From Volvariella volvacea V23 (Eukaryota; Basidiomycota; Agaricomycetes; Agaricales; Pluteaceae), in the NCBI GenBank assembly GCA_000349905.1, contig KB722736.1, positions 3,798,499 through 3,862,498 on the forward strand: a stretch of DNA of 64,000 nucleotides, read 5' to 3'. The notes under the pieces were generated by a model. The model was not told where the DNA came from. It saw only the letters and a program-made list of their open reading frames with translations, and made no database searches. The translations under genes and the position numbers were made by a program. Shown here piece by piece: positions 36,454 to 47,929 of the stretch (the stretch's first letter is position 1; each line of letters begins with the position of its first letter).

Positions 36454-37385
36454 GTCTGAGGCGGGCGAGATTGTGTGATTGTGCGTTCAACCATAGGGTG
36501 CTTTAGCTTCTTATATCTCGTCCAGCACTATCGAGTGTCGTTTATTGGAATAGCTCAAGGTGAACCCTACCCTACAATGGGTACGGAGCAGTGTCTCTGA
36601 TTCATCAGCCAGCCGGGACGCGTCATAAGCCCCACTGCTGGTGCTGTTGCCCAGTCTTGCCTAACCTGAACGATATCCATTTGGGGGAGTCCTACATGTC
36701 AGCCAAGTAGTAGGGCGGTGACTACTTACTCAGCCTGAGAATCCAAAGAGGAAGTATCTGCTTTCAACGTCAATGATCCTTCAAATGAACTAGGAGTCCT
36801 TGGGAACTACAAAGCACGGATATATGATCAAATTCGGATGGTATACCAGACCCAATAGCGGGCTGCCATACCTTCAGCAAGTTGCTTTTGAATCTGAAAA
36901 GGCTCGAGCTGTGACTGTACATCAACGGTCGCAGTCCTTAGTGATAGAAATCTTAACCCGGTTAGGGAACAAGGATTTGAGGGGGCATCAGTGCATACGC
37001 AGTTCCCGCCGGCGAGAATGCCCCGCAGGTTTTGTCAGCTTGTATCTTGGCTTGCTCGGTCGTGAACTGTGACGTACGCTCTATCTTCCAGTATACACTA
37101 TTAGCACCGTTGATGGGGAAGGGTGGAGAAAGTGGAAGAAGGAGTGTAGTAGCTGGATGACGCGTTGGATGGGGCCAGGAGGAAGACATGGAAAGCCGTT
37201 CTAATCCTACAATACCTGATTAATTGGCGCCCCTCAAAGCGTAGCCTCGGATAGATGTCCATAATTCTACCAGCCAGTTTAAACTTGCATGAACGTTTGG
37301 GTGATGGAATTGGAATAGTCGTGTCACATTCAAAAACACTATCTTATCTGATATACACGCAAACAAGTACCATTTAAGACACACT

Positions 37386-38364
37386 TCATGGTGAGCTTTT
37401 CGGCACCCATACAGCCTTGTTCTCCTCGAACCAGTCTTTGAGGTGACGCTTCCCGACATACTTTCTCTCTGATTTCACAACAGCCTCCTCTGCCGCTTGT
37501 GCAATATACGCTTCCGCGGTGCTGAGCACCTCGGAATACTTCTTTGGATACCCTGCCGCAGTGTAAAAAGCCACATGTTCGTCATGGGTTTGCCTGTTGT
37601 GGACGATTTTACGCCCAAGGACCTCAGAAGCTAGGTTTGCTACCTGGATGTTAGAACATTAGTGAGCAATAAATCTTTCAGCATAGAGGTGCAGCTTACA
37701 TCACCGAAAGTTAGGAGATCAGGACCGACAATGATCCAATCGGTATTAGGACTCGGCTCTTCGGTAAAGGCTTTGAAAGCCGCTTCTGCAATATCATCTG
37801 CACCAATAAATGGAACCTTGCCGTCTTCACCCCTACTTGGAACTTCATTTAGGTCGCGAATCGCACGAAGCCACTGATCTCTAAAGTTCTCTGTAATGCA
37901 CGGGTAGGTGAGATGAGAAGCAGATTTTAAGTGCCGGAAATACTGACCAAAAAACCAACTAGGTCTCAAAACAACATATTCCACCTTCCTTTGAACAAGG
38001 TACTCGTGTACCTTGCCCAAACCGGGATATCCAATCTCAATTCCCGAAGCGCTCAACAACACAAACCTCTTCACTCCCTTCTCGATGCCCAAGTCGATCA
38101 AGGGCTTCATAGTCCCCAACGTATCCAATGTCTTCGGAGATACCAAGTATACGCGATCAACCGGACTAATACCAAGTTTTTCTGTTTCGGTGAATAAGTT
38201 GGCATGAGTCGCGGCATCGAACCAGTCGAACTTGACGCCATAAATGCCAGGGGAGGGAGGTTTTCCTGAGCGAGAGGCTACAAGGACTGAGTAACCTGCA
38301 TCATGAGAAGTTTGGAGAGTGGAGAGCCAGTTTGACCGGTACCGCCCAGGAGCAGGATAGTCAT
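37386..38364 (-). pseudogene. NmrA/EasG-like copy C, frameshifted near its start
   Basis: The minus-strand ATG at 38362-38364 opens the usual glycine loop (MTILLLGGTGQTGSPLSKLL). About 60 bases later the frame is lost. Near 38305 one base is missing compared with copy D (GCATCATGAGAAG against GCATTGTGGAGGAG on the plus strand). After that shift the reading frame is complete to the stop: VDRVYLVSPKTLDTL, KGVKRFVLLSASG, VVLRPSWFFG, ENFRDQWLRAIRDLNEVP, PFIGADDIAEAAFKA and YVGKRHLKDWFEENKAV. Both introns are preserved. Either a recent single-base loss has inactivated a well-kept copy, or the base is an assembly error. Confidence 0.75.
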
Positions 38365-39608
38365 TGCGGAGCTTTGATAGGCGTAAGGCTGAGGAGTGGT
38401 GTGTTCAGTGGTGAAGATGTCCTGTGGGCCTAGGGCATCTTATACGTCGTCTAATTGCGCTATCTCTTCATACGAGCAGGCAAGGTAAGTGTGCTAGGGA
38501 CCTAGCGACCTCTGGTCCAGGCCGCCACGCTGATTCAGCCCAACGAAGGCGTCATTATCACAGCTATGATTGAGCATTGCCACTCGACTGCCAGATACTT
38601 GTCTGACCTATTACTTCTGACGTGGTGCTATCTGACAAATGCCTTCAGACGAAGTTGCCCGGGACGGGCAGATGCGGACCCACCTTTCAGAGTGGGATGC
38701 GCTTCACCTTTTGGGTATACTCAGCGTCATCTAGATGACAGTGAGGGCGGAAATCGCACCCCGACCACTCGCATCTTCGTCACCTTTATGCTAGACCAAC
38801 GTCTGAAGTACGTACAATCCGGTGATCCTTCGGCCTGTGACACAGGGTACTCATCTCAGCAGCAGGATATTCTACCTGCAACGCAATTCTTCGAGTTACA
38901 GATGCTCACTACTATACATGTGCTGCAAATAATGTGTTTTGCTGCAACAGGTACGCCTTAACAACCTTCAAAATTTGGGAAACTTCCTATAACTGCAGTA
39001 CACATTCCTTGTGTTTTGCACAACGAAGTCTTGGGCGCGATGCCACGCAGCACTCAGCAGGAGAAAATAGCACGTGATGGACGTAGTCAAAGCCCGAGAA
39101 AGTAGGTTGAAGGCCGACGTAGTTTTACACAAAGTGCAATTCCCGAGCATACCGGGTAAAGGGACAGGTTTGTCAGCTCACCTGCTTTCGCTCCATGTTG
39201 ATGGTAATTCAGAAGGTCGAGGAATATCAAGGAAAGGGGTTTATTAGCTTTGCATCTCTTCCTCTTTTCACCTGCCAGAGAACAGACATCACCATTTAAT
39301 AGTGTGATGAGGGTACGAAGTGACGGAACGGCGTCCTAGACACACGGAGCAGAAATAGGAATAGGGGAAGGTGGGAAGAGGAAGGTTTTATTCCAGTAAC
39401 GCGATCGGTTCGCCGTGCGGGGTTTGCATAAGCACCACAACCCCATATAGAAGGTTCTCCGAATTACCTCCCATCGTACTTATGTGCGTAGAGAGCAAAG
39501 CAATCTGCGCTATTTCAGGCTACTCCTGCTCCAGACAACGTTCGTGAACATTCACCCGAAAGCTATTCTAATTCAGGATATACAGATAGTCATACATCGG
39601 GACAAAGT
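38365..39608. other. Intergenic between copies C and D
   Basis: Promoter side of copy C followed by about 1 kb with no gene. Frames of up to 131 codons (38566-38961) show no family and no exon partners. Confidence 0.4.
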
Positions 39609-40610
39609 TCATAAGTCGCCCTTCGACGCCCACAACGCCTTATTCTCTTCCAACCAATCCTTTAGGTGACGCTTCCCGATATTTGTTCTCTCTGATTTCG
39701 CAGCCTCCACCTCGGCCCCTTGGGAAATAAGCCCTTGTGCAAAGCTCAGAAATTCAGCGAATCCTCTTGTTAACCCCAAGGCAGTATGGAATGCCACGCA
39801 TTCTTCGTCGGTCTGTCCAGTGTGGACGATTTTACGTCCAAGGACTTCAGAGACTAATGCCGCTACCTAGAAGTCAAGGAAAAGAAGAGCGAATTCCTAG
39901 TGATAATTCATGTTGATCACAGAATCCACAATATGACACACCTCGCCAAAGGTTAGGAGGTCGGGGCCTGCAATATTCCAATCGGTGTTCGGACTTGGCT
40001 CCTCATAAGGGCCTTGAATGCGGTCTCCGCGATGTCATCCGCCGAAACAAAAGGCACCTTGCCATCTCCGCCCCTACTTGGAATTTCATCCTGGTCGCGA
40101 ATAGAGCCAAGCCATTGAACTCCAAAGTTCTCTGCAATATCCGAAGCATTAGTATGTCGCGAACAACTGTGACGAAGGCTCACCAAAAAACCAGCTAGGC
40201 CTCAAAACAACATAGTCCACCTGTGGCTCTCTCTGGACGAAGTACTCATGCACTTTTCCCATAGCCGGGTATCCCATCGCAATTGTCGAAGCGCTCAATA
40301 ATACAAATCGCTTCACACCCTTCTCAACGCCAAACTCGATAAAAGGCTTCATGTATTTGAGCGTATCCATTTCTGTCATGGTAGCCACCAAATAAATACG
40401 GTCGAGGGCGCTGAGACTGAGTTTCTCTGCTTCGGTGAATGGGTTGGAATGGGTAGATGTGTCGAGCCAGTCGAATTTGACTCCATGGATGCCAGGTGAA
40501 GGGGGGTCGCCGGAGCGAGAGGCAACGAGGACAGTGTATCCTGCATTGTGGAGGAGCTTGGAGAGACGAGAGCCGGTTTGTCCAGTTCCACCTGTGATGA
40601 GGATCGTCAT
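39609..40610 (-). pseudogene. NmrA/EasG-like copy D, frameshifted in exon 2
   Basis: Exon 1 is intact (MTILITGGTGQTGSRLSKLL, LDRIYLVATMTEMDTL, KGVKRFVLLSAST, VVLRPSWFFG). Exon 2 starts correctly with ENFGVQWLGSIRDQDEIP and FVSADDIAETAFKAL. One base is then missing near 40005, so the expected EEPSPNTDW text continues in another frame. Exon 3 is intact (LGRKIVHTGQTDEECVAF and IGKRHLKDWLEENKALW). The glycine loop and splice sites are sound, so the lesion appears recent or is a sequencing error. It belongs to the same subtype as B, C, E and J. Confidence 0.75.
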
Positions 40611-41038
40611 TGCTCAGGGATTAGATAGGTAAGACAGAGGAGCGAGTGTGTGAGGGTTAGTTCTTTGGAGGTTTTTTATATCATTCAGTACTGAAGGCCT
40701 AATATGATCTTCGAGCCGACGCCCGGCGTACAGCGCTGATGGAGGGTATCCACTGACAGGGTCAAAATGGTGTTGCACGGAGAGAAGAATTATACCTAGT
40801 TAAAAAATCATACCTGGTGTCAGTAGTATGTAGCGCGTTGCGCCGCCATATTGGAGGATCATGGAGCGAACACCGAAGGCTCCGGATGGGCTCAGCTTAT
40901 TCAGGCGGGCATGGGACCGAGGCCGAGTGCCGAGGGCATCAGGCTGCACATAATAAAGTAGCTGACACGTTGTGATCCCGACGAGTGATAGCCTACGGAA
41001 ATCATAATTAATATTGCGGTACAAGGGTGCGCAGGTAA
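40611..41038. other. Intergenic between copies D and E
   Basis: Contains the promoter of copy D (TATA-like TTTTTTATATC near 40672) and about 300 bases without a recognisable feature. Confidence 0.4.
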
Positions 41039-42044
41039 TCAGTTCTGTGGGGCCCAGAGGGCTTTATTCTCCTCCACCCACTCCTTAAGATACCTCTTCC
41101 CAACATACTTCCTCTCCGACTTTACAACAGCCTCTTCCACCCCTTGGGCAATGAGCGTTTCTGCATAGCTAAGGACACCAGAATACTCCGGCGTTAATCC
41201 AGAGGAAATGTAGAAGGCCACACGCTCTTCATGAGTCGCTCTTTTGTGAACGATTTTGCGTCCGAAAACCTCGGAAAATATACCTGCCACCTGAGACCAT
41301 GCAGAGCATAAAGGGAAAACTGGTATCTGTTTTCTGTCTCATCATGAAAGCTTGACTTACATCGTCGTAGGTTAAGAGCTCTGGTCCAATAATGACCCAA
41401 TCAGTGTTGGGAGTCGGTTCCTCCGTGAATGCCTTAAAGGCAGCAGCTGCGATGTCGTCTGCTGAGACGAAGGGGACCTTTCCATCTTCACCTCTGCTCG
41501 GTATTTCGTTCTGATCACGAATAGAGGGAAGCCATTGGAATTCAAAATTCTCTGTAACATAATGAGCACCGACGCGTCGTGAGTAGCCGCAATTTGGAGG
41601 GAATAGATAAAACTCACCGAAGAACCAAGCAGGCTTCAAAACGACGTAATCTATCTTTGGTGCTTTCTGAATAAGGTACTCGTGTACCTCGCCCATAGCG
41701 GGATCCCCAGGCTGAGAAGTAGAGGCGCTCAGTAATACAAATTTCTTTACACCCCTCTCAATTCCCAGGTCAATCAATGGCTTCATGTCCTTCAGGACAT
41801 CTAAGTCCGTCATAGAGGGGACTAAGTATATGCCAATAATGGGGCTGATACCGAGCTTTTCGGTTTCGGTGAATGGGTTGGTGTGGGTCGAGGCGTCGAA
41901 CCAGTCGAACTTGACTCCATGAATACCGGGAGAGGGAGATTTCCCGGAGCGAGAGGCAACGAGGACTGTATGGCCTGCGTTATGGAGCAATTTGGAGAGA
42001 CGAGAGCCGGTTTTGCCTGTACCGCCTGTGATCAGGATCGTCAT
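41039..42044 (-). CDS. NmrA/EasG-like NAD(P)-binding protein, copy E
   Basis: Complete three-exon copy. The minus-strand ATG at 42044 gives MTILITGGTGKTGSRLSKLL with a full glycine loop. It continues through PIIGIYLVPSMTDLDVL, RGVKKFVLLSAST, VVLKPAWFFG, ENFEFQWLPSIRDQNEIP, FVSADDIAAAAFKAF, VFGRKIVHKR and YVGKRYLKEWVEENKALW to TGA at 41039-41041. The usual Asp-Arg before YLV is replaced by Ile-Gly (PIIGIYL), a small change in a strand that is otherwise invariant among copies. Last gene of the minus-strand run, with 2.4 kb to the divergent plus-strand run. Confidence 0.85.
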
Positions 42045-42848
42045 TTCTGAGAGAGTAGGTGAGCCAATGAAGTAGTGGGGTTGACAGTGACGATACTGAT
42101 GATTTTCATTGAGCATTTTATACCTTGTCCGTGTGTGGTGTTTCTCCGTATGAGTACATATAACTGCTCAGAAATAGGTCTAGCCCCAAGTGCACTACAG
42201 CCGCCTTACTCAGTCGGTTCGTCAGCCAGACGGCATCAATGTGACGAGTTCAGCACAAGGATCATGACAAGAGCAGAAGAGAAGGCTCGCATTTCATCGA
42301 CACCCCTGAAGATTATCGTACGAACACGCAATCCGATTTAGTGTTTCGAATCTGGTGGGGAAATTCTCATTCCTCTCCAGCTCCGGTCCATACTGTTGCC
42401 ATGCTCGCATACACCCTCGTCGTCCACCAGCCGCACATCCCCCAGCCAAGCAGTCAGTTTATTTCACTCCTCTCCCAGTTGACAATTCCTGGGCCTTGAA
42501 ATCCGTGAAATCCGTTAACATTTTAGCTAGACATCTTAATGTCTAGCTACCTATTACAGTAATAGCAATTTGCCGAGCAAGATGGAGTCGCTTTGAACTA
42601 GCGTAGTGCGCTAAGCAGGGCCTCCATTGCATAATCTTGCATCGTAAACAAGTACCGGAGATTATAAAGATCAATGTTTGCCGCGCATGCTTAGAAGGTT
42701 GCCACAGGATCGTCGTGTCGCGGCATCCACAAAAGGCGCTTGCGGAACCAGTAATGGGATTGATGGGGATCAGCGTGTGGTTGCGACTCGGAGTCCGGCT
42801 TGGCTCACGACACTTATGACCACACAGACATCTTCGAAGATGGTGGGT

Positions 42849-42948
42849 NNNNNNNNNNNNNNNNNNNNNNNNNNNNNNNNNNNNNNNNNNNNNNNNNNNN
42901 NNNNNNNNNNNNNNNNNNNNNNNNNNNNNNNNNNNNNNNNNNNNNNNN
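42849..42948. other. Assembly gap (100 N)
   Basis: Exactly 100 N, a placeholder of unknown true length, located between the two divergent runs of duplicated genes. Missing duplicates could be hidden here. Confidence 0.95.
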
Positions 42949-44176
42949 ATGCTACCAGGGGCACTCGACGACACAGAAAGGTATGCTTCGTCAGGAACCG
43001 AAGGAAGGGGATTTGTAAAGTTCATCGATGTGATATATCGTACTCTGTGTTGATTCAGAAAATTGGGGTGAGATGACGAGATTAGCCTCTAGTGCTATTG
43101 AGAAATGCCCCTACCTTTGAATGGAACACAGCAGGTACCATAGCACACTTTTGGTTTCGTACACTCTATAGTCCCCACAGGTCAGGGCTTATACAGTCAA
43201 TAACGGGCTTTTGAGAGTGGTTCTCTTACCCCCTACGACGCGCTTCGTGGCCATTACCGGGTGCTTGGACTCACACTTTCTCCGTGTAACTTCCAACGGG
43301 ACCGAAGATTACTAGATGGGGTTAGGTGAGCAGTTTGTTTGTGTATTACAGTCATGCAATTAGGAGATTGGGTACTCAGCAGGTCCTGGGATTCAAGGAA
43401 TGTAAGTAGTCTAGAATCCGAACAGGACGGAATGCGGGCTACTAACCCTCATCACAGTTTACGCACCTCCGCAGTTTCATTGAATCGGCTTGTACCTCTC
43501 ATCTGAGCCCACTTCCCGTTCCACAGCTCTGCGAACACTCATAATCGAAACATTATGAAAGCATTCCCGTCACTGGCGCACGACTTGCGAGTCGTCACGC
43601 GGATCACACAACTCCACCATGTCACCCTACCATTGAACGCCGATCGAGTTGGTTGGTTCGATGCAACTAAGCTCGAAGGGTTCATTCATCGCACTCCAGA
43701 ATCTTGACCGCATTTGGCAAGAATCAACCTGGTTCGTAAGTCTATTTAAAGTTTCAAACGATACCGTAAAGGAGTGTATAAGGGACTAGTATTGCAGTTT
43801 ACGTGCAATATGGAAGGTTCCTAGCATTTCACAACCGGTAAGGTGGGGCAACCTGTGCTAAAACTGGCCTGGTTTTCAATAAATCCGATATGCTGAGGCG
43901 ATGTAACTTGAATAACGCACCAAATAGTATATTGACAAACTTAGATGCACTGCTGTTGAATGGAGTAATGCCGCCATACTCGGGAAAGTACTAAGCAGTG
44001 TCAAACTGCGACTGCTTACGACGGAGAACTGTGACGGAAGGGTACTGAGATATGCTGGTCAGTCAAATTAATTGATTTCGTGAAGCAGGTGACTAACAGG
44101 TTCGCAGTGGGCGGTAGGGACTAATATTATCTAGAACCAGCTATCACGATTCAGGATATTAGCATCGATCCTGATC

Positions 44177-44462
44177 ATTCAATGAACCTACAATGACCCA
44201 ACTTGAACGAGCAGGCACATGACGTGCTTCTGGGAATGAATTTTAGAACAGTGTCGGCGGAGATCTGGAGGATTGTAGGAAACTTGAGTTCAGAATGTTC
44301 GAGCAGTCTTAACATTTTTGCTAATATGGTAGGAATAATTGCCTAGGTTCACATATATAGACTCTTTGGACTGCTGGTCGAATTCTTTCAGGAGTTCTTC
44401 ACTCCCTGAGCACACCAACTCAATTCACCTTCGACAACCATCAGTGCACTCACCCAGATACT
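44177..44462 (+). promoter_or_regulatory. Duplicated upstream region of copy G
   Basis: Shares blocks with the regions before copies H and I: ATCATTCAATGA, ACGTGCTTCT, a GGAGAT...AGG segment, TATGGTAGGAAT and a TATA-like ACATATATAG about 110 bases before the ATG. The same blocks in the same order show that the promoter was copied along with the gene. Confidence 0.45.
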
Positions 44463-45467
44463 ATGGTCGGCACTATCCTCATTACAGGCGGAACAGGAAA
44501 GACCGGTTATGCCCTCTCCCGGAAGCTCCAATCCGCTGGATGTACCACCCTCCTTACTACTCGTGATCCATCCAAGGTCGCGCCTCCCCTTAAAGGCGTC
44601 AAATTTGACTGGGAGGACCAAAGCACCTACGAGAACCCATGGGATGTCGATCCAAATATCGACCGAGTTTATCTCGTTCTCCCTGAAGTTCCCGCACAGT
44701 TCGAGAACGTCAAGGTATTCGTCGATTTGGCTGTCGAGAAGGGCGCGAAGAGGTTTGTGTTGTTGAGCGCCACAGTGTACGAGAAGGGCAAGCCTGGAAC
44801 CGGTCTTACACACGAATACTTGGAGAGTTTGGGCGTCGAATATCATGCATTAAGGCCTACCTGGTTCTTTGGTACGTCAATAGTCTATCCGGCACGATGA
44901 CTGGTGAAAGACTTATCGCAATAAACAGAAAACTTTGGATCCCCCACAGGTTTCTTGGGCACTATAAAGTCCAAGAGCGAGATCCCCAGTACCACGAAAC
45001 AAGGAAAGGTCCCCTTCGTCTCGGCTGAAGACGTCGCAGAAGCAGCCAAAGTATCATTGCTCGCTGATACAGCGCCCAATACTGATACTATCCTAGTTGG
45101 CCCGGAGTTGCTGAGTTACGATGAGGTGCGCATTCTAGTATTCCAGGAGTAGTCGTAATTCCCCTTCTTCAAGTGGTGGAATGGCTGATACCTATCCCCT
45201 TGCTGCTCTCGTATTCAGGTTACCGAAATCCTCAGTGAAGTCGTAGGTCGAAAGATCACGCACAGGCACACCACCGGAGAAGAGTCCGTAGAATACTGGG
45301 TTCAAAACAAGGTCCCAGAGGATATTGCAAAGTATCTTGTCGTGATTGAGGGGCTTGTTGCAAATGGCACTGAAGCTTCTCACGTCAACGCGGAGAGGAA
45401 GTATGTTGGGAAGAAAAAGTTGAGGGATTACTTCGAGGAGAATAAAGATATCTTTGCTTCTGCCTAG
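44463..45467 (+). CDS. NmrA/EasG-like NAD(P)-binding protein, copy G
   Basis: Exons 44463-44871, 44929-45125 and 45219-45467 give 284 residues. It belongs to the second subtype, starting MVGTILITGGTGKTGYALS, with DPSKVAPPLKGVKFDW, NIDRVYLVLPEVP, KGAKRFVLLSATVYEKGKPG, LRPTWFFG, ENFGSPTGFLGTIKSKSEIP, VSAEDVAEAAK, ILVGPELLSYDE, EVVGRKITHRH and VNAERKYVGKKKLRDYFEEN. All splice sites are standard and the frame is unbroken. First of three tandem plus-strand copies of the subtype; function beyond NAD(P) binding is unknown. Confidence 0.87.
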
Positions 45468-45631
45468 TTTTTCAGATTTAAAGTTGCGTATGATTAAAGT
45501 TGTTATTGCATGTACATAGACCTGATTATCTAGGGTATGGGAAATAACAATACAGAAAATTAGGTGATTCTCGATCTAGAGAGCCAGATGAAAGGAAGAG
45601 AACGCCCCACGTGTCATATTTGACTGAATAA

Positions 45632-45815
45632 TTAGTTCTTTGGCGCCCATAACAATTTGTTCTCCACCCAGTCCTTCAGATGACGTTTCCCGACGTATGT
45701 CCTGTCCATCTTCGCAACAGCTTCTTCCACCCTTGGGTAATACCTGCTTCCACAAAGCTAAGAACTCCCGTATATTCTTGTAACAAAATTTCCCCTGCCA
45801 AAATGTAGTGTTGCC
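45632..45815 (-). pseudogene. Relic of a NmrA/EasG-like third exon (F)
   Basis: On the minus strand the text EYTGVLSFVEAGITQG, then EEAVAKMDRTYVGKRHLKDW, then APKN and a stop matches the last exon of the LSKLL subtype (copies B-E, J). It does not match the neighbouring G-I subtype. One base is missing near 45730 and one codon is lost near the end (WVENKLLW against WVEENKALW). No exon 1 or 2 is recognisable upstream. It is a decayed remnant lying inside the plus-strand run, which shows that the two subtypes were once interleaved. Confidence 0.75.
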
Positions 45816-46199
45816 GTGGCTGGCTGGCTGCGGATAGGCTGGGTTCAGCCTAATTTAGCCTCAGAGCAAGACATTGCTGATTAATTGGATGAGTCAACAT
45901 CCAAATGGGGGTTTGCATTACTGTGACTGTTTCAAGGACTGAGTTTCACTGACTGAGCGGCTTTGACCTTTGTCATCAGATTCCTCCTTCCCTATGGTTC
46001 GGTTCCTCAATCTAATGCCATGAATTCATCGTTAATTTATATAGCACAGGTCCTACATAGGCTATTATCAACTTGTAGAGAATTAACGACACCCAAAATT
46101 TGTTTATATCAAGGAGTGATGAATGACTGTACTTAGTCATTCACTCATCCACTAGACCAATACACACGCTTATTCAAACATCAAACTCGTCATCATAAC

Positions 46200-46508
46200 C
46201 CGTTATATCGACATTTATTCTAATCATTCAATGAGTCTAACAAAGACGTGAGTGTGAGTACCCACGGGTGATGCTTCGCAGGACGAGTCAGTGCATAGCC
46301 TGGGTAATGCGCAGTGAACCTTACAACAGATTCCGTGATCTGGAGATATTATCAGGGACTCGAGTCCAGGTGATTTCAAACTTATCTGATATGGTAGGGG
46401 GGAATGTCTTTATAAAGGGTACTCATACTGCTTACTCCACAGAATCCCCTAAACCACTGCTCACCAAAGTTCCTCAGCATCTACTACTAGAACTCCACCT
46501 CAGACAAC
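46200..46508 (+). promoter_or_regulatory. Duplicated upstream region of copy H
   Basis: Contains ATCATTCAATGAG, a GGAGATAT...CAGG block, TCGAGTCCAGGTGA, TATCTGATATGGTAGG and a TATA-like CTTTATAAAG near 46410. The region before copy I carries the same blocks in the same order. The similarity begins around 46155 with CAAACATCAAACTC. Confidence 0.45.
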
Positions 46509-47496
46509 ATGGTCGGCACCATCCTCGTTACAGGCGGAACAGGCAAAACTGGTTCCGTCCTCGCCCAGAAGCTCCAAGCCGCGGGGTACAGCACCCTCGT
46601 CACCACCCGCAACCCGTCCAAAGTCGCACCTCCCCTCAAAGGCGTCAAGTTCGACTGGCTGGACAAAAGCACGTACGATAACCCGTGGAACGTTGATCCC
46701 AACATCGATCGGGTTTATCTCGTTCTTCCTGAGATCCCCAATGATTTTGACTATGTGAAACCATTCATCGATTTGGCCGTAGCGAAGGGTGTAAAGAGGT
46801 TCGTGTTGCTGAGTGCAACGGTGTTCGAGAAGGGAAAACCCGGAAGTGGCATTACCCATGAATATCTGGAGAACTTGGGAGTCGAGTTCCATGCCTTGAG
46901 ACCAACCTGGTTCTTTGGTACGTCGATGCTCTATCCAGCACGGCATCGTGATCAATTTCGCTTCGCGACTGACGTGATGGCGTGCAGAGAACTTCACAAC
47001 CATCTTCTTGGGCCCCATCAAAGCCAAGAACGAATTCCCCACCACCACGAAACAAGGAAAGGTTCCGTTCATCTCGGTCGATGACATTACAGAGGTCGCC
47101 AAAGAGTCTTTGATCGCGGACAAAGCTCCCAATACCGATACCTTCATACTCGGCCCAGAGCTCCTGACTTACGATGAGGTTCGTATAATGATTGCCGTCC
47201 TGCTCATCCTTGCTGACGCTCCCTTATTCCTTCCTTACCTCCAGGCTGCAGAGATCCTCAGCGAGGTCATAGGCCGCAAGATCACGCACAAGCACAACTC
47301 TGAAGAAGAAGCGTTGAAATTCTGGATGGGAGAAGATGATGCGGCGGAAGAGTTGGCAAGAGCCATTCTTTGGATGGAGGGCCTCATCGCAAATGGTACC
47401 GAGGCTTCTCATGTCAATGCGGAGAGGAAGTACATTGGGAAGAAGAAATTGAGGGATTGGTTCGAGGAGAACAAGGCCGCTTTTACTTCTGCTTAG
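46509..47496 (+). CDS. NmrA/EasG-like NAD(P)-binding protein, copy H
   Basis: Exons 46509-46917, 46988-47178 and 47245-47496 give 283 residues. It starts MVGTILVTGGTGKTGSVLAQ and keeps NPSKVAPPLKGVKFDW, IDRVYLVLPEIP, KGVKRFVLLSATVFEKGKPG, LRPTWFFG, ENFTTIFLGPIKAKNEFP, PFISVDDITEVAK, ILGPELLTYDE, EVIGRKITHKH and VNAERKYIGKKKLRDWFEEN. Intact loops, splice sites and stop. Very close to copy I, and both share about 300 bases of upstream similarity, pointing to a recent tandem duplication. Confidence 0.87.
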
Positions 47497-47929
47497 ATGT
47501 TGTGTCGAAGTTAGTGTGTATGATTAAGGCGTTGATCGAATTGATATCAGACATTGTGCATTAGCGTGGCTATATAGGATGCTCATTCAACTACTAAATT
47601 GATAAGTCCGATCAAACATCAAACTCATCTTATGATTCGTACATTGAGATCGTTCTAATCGCCAAACGATGCTAATGAAGGCATTAGAACGAGCGATACG
47701 TGCTTCTCAGGACAAGGTAAGTCACGGCGTGGGTGCCCATTAAACTTTAGAGCAATACTAGTGGAGATCCAGTGGAGATATAGTCAGGAGTTCGAGTTCA
47801 GGTGACTCCTAACACATCAGATAGAATAGGAAGATCGCCTTATACCTACGTACACATAAGATACTTTCTGTACAGCGCACTCGACAGCAGCCCTAAATCG
47901 CCACCCATCTGTACACTCCCCTTGATAAG

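Larger units (their letters stand above)
42045..44462. other. Divergent intergenic region with assembly gap
   Basis: Separates the minus-strand run (B-E) from the plus-strand run (G-I) of reductase-like genes. It includes the 100-N gap at 42849-42948. I see no gene. The last 280 bases resemble the upstream regions of copies H and I, as described in the findings. Confidence 0.5.

Noticed and set aside
38566..38961. 131-codon plus-strand open frame between copies C and D
   Set aside because: No recognisable domain and no exon partners; composition like surrounding intergenic DNA.
46500..47147. 215-codon minus-strand open frame
   Set aside because: Antisense of reductase-like copy H across an intron; no independent motif.
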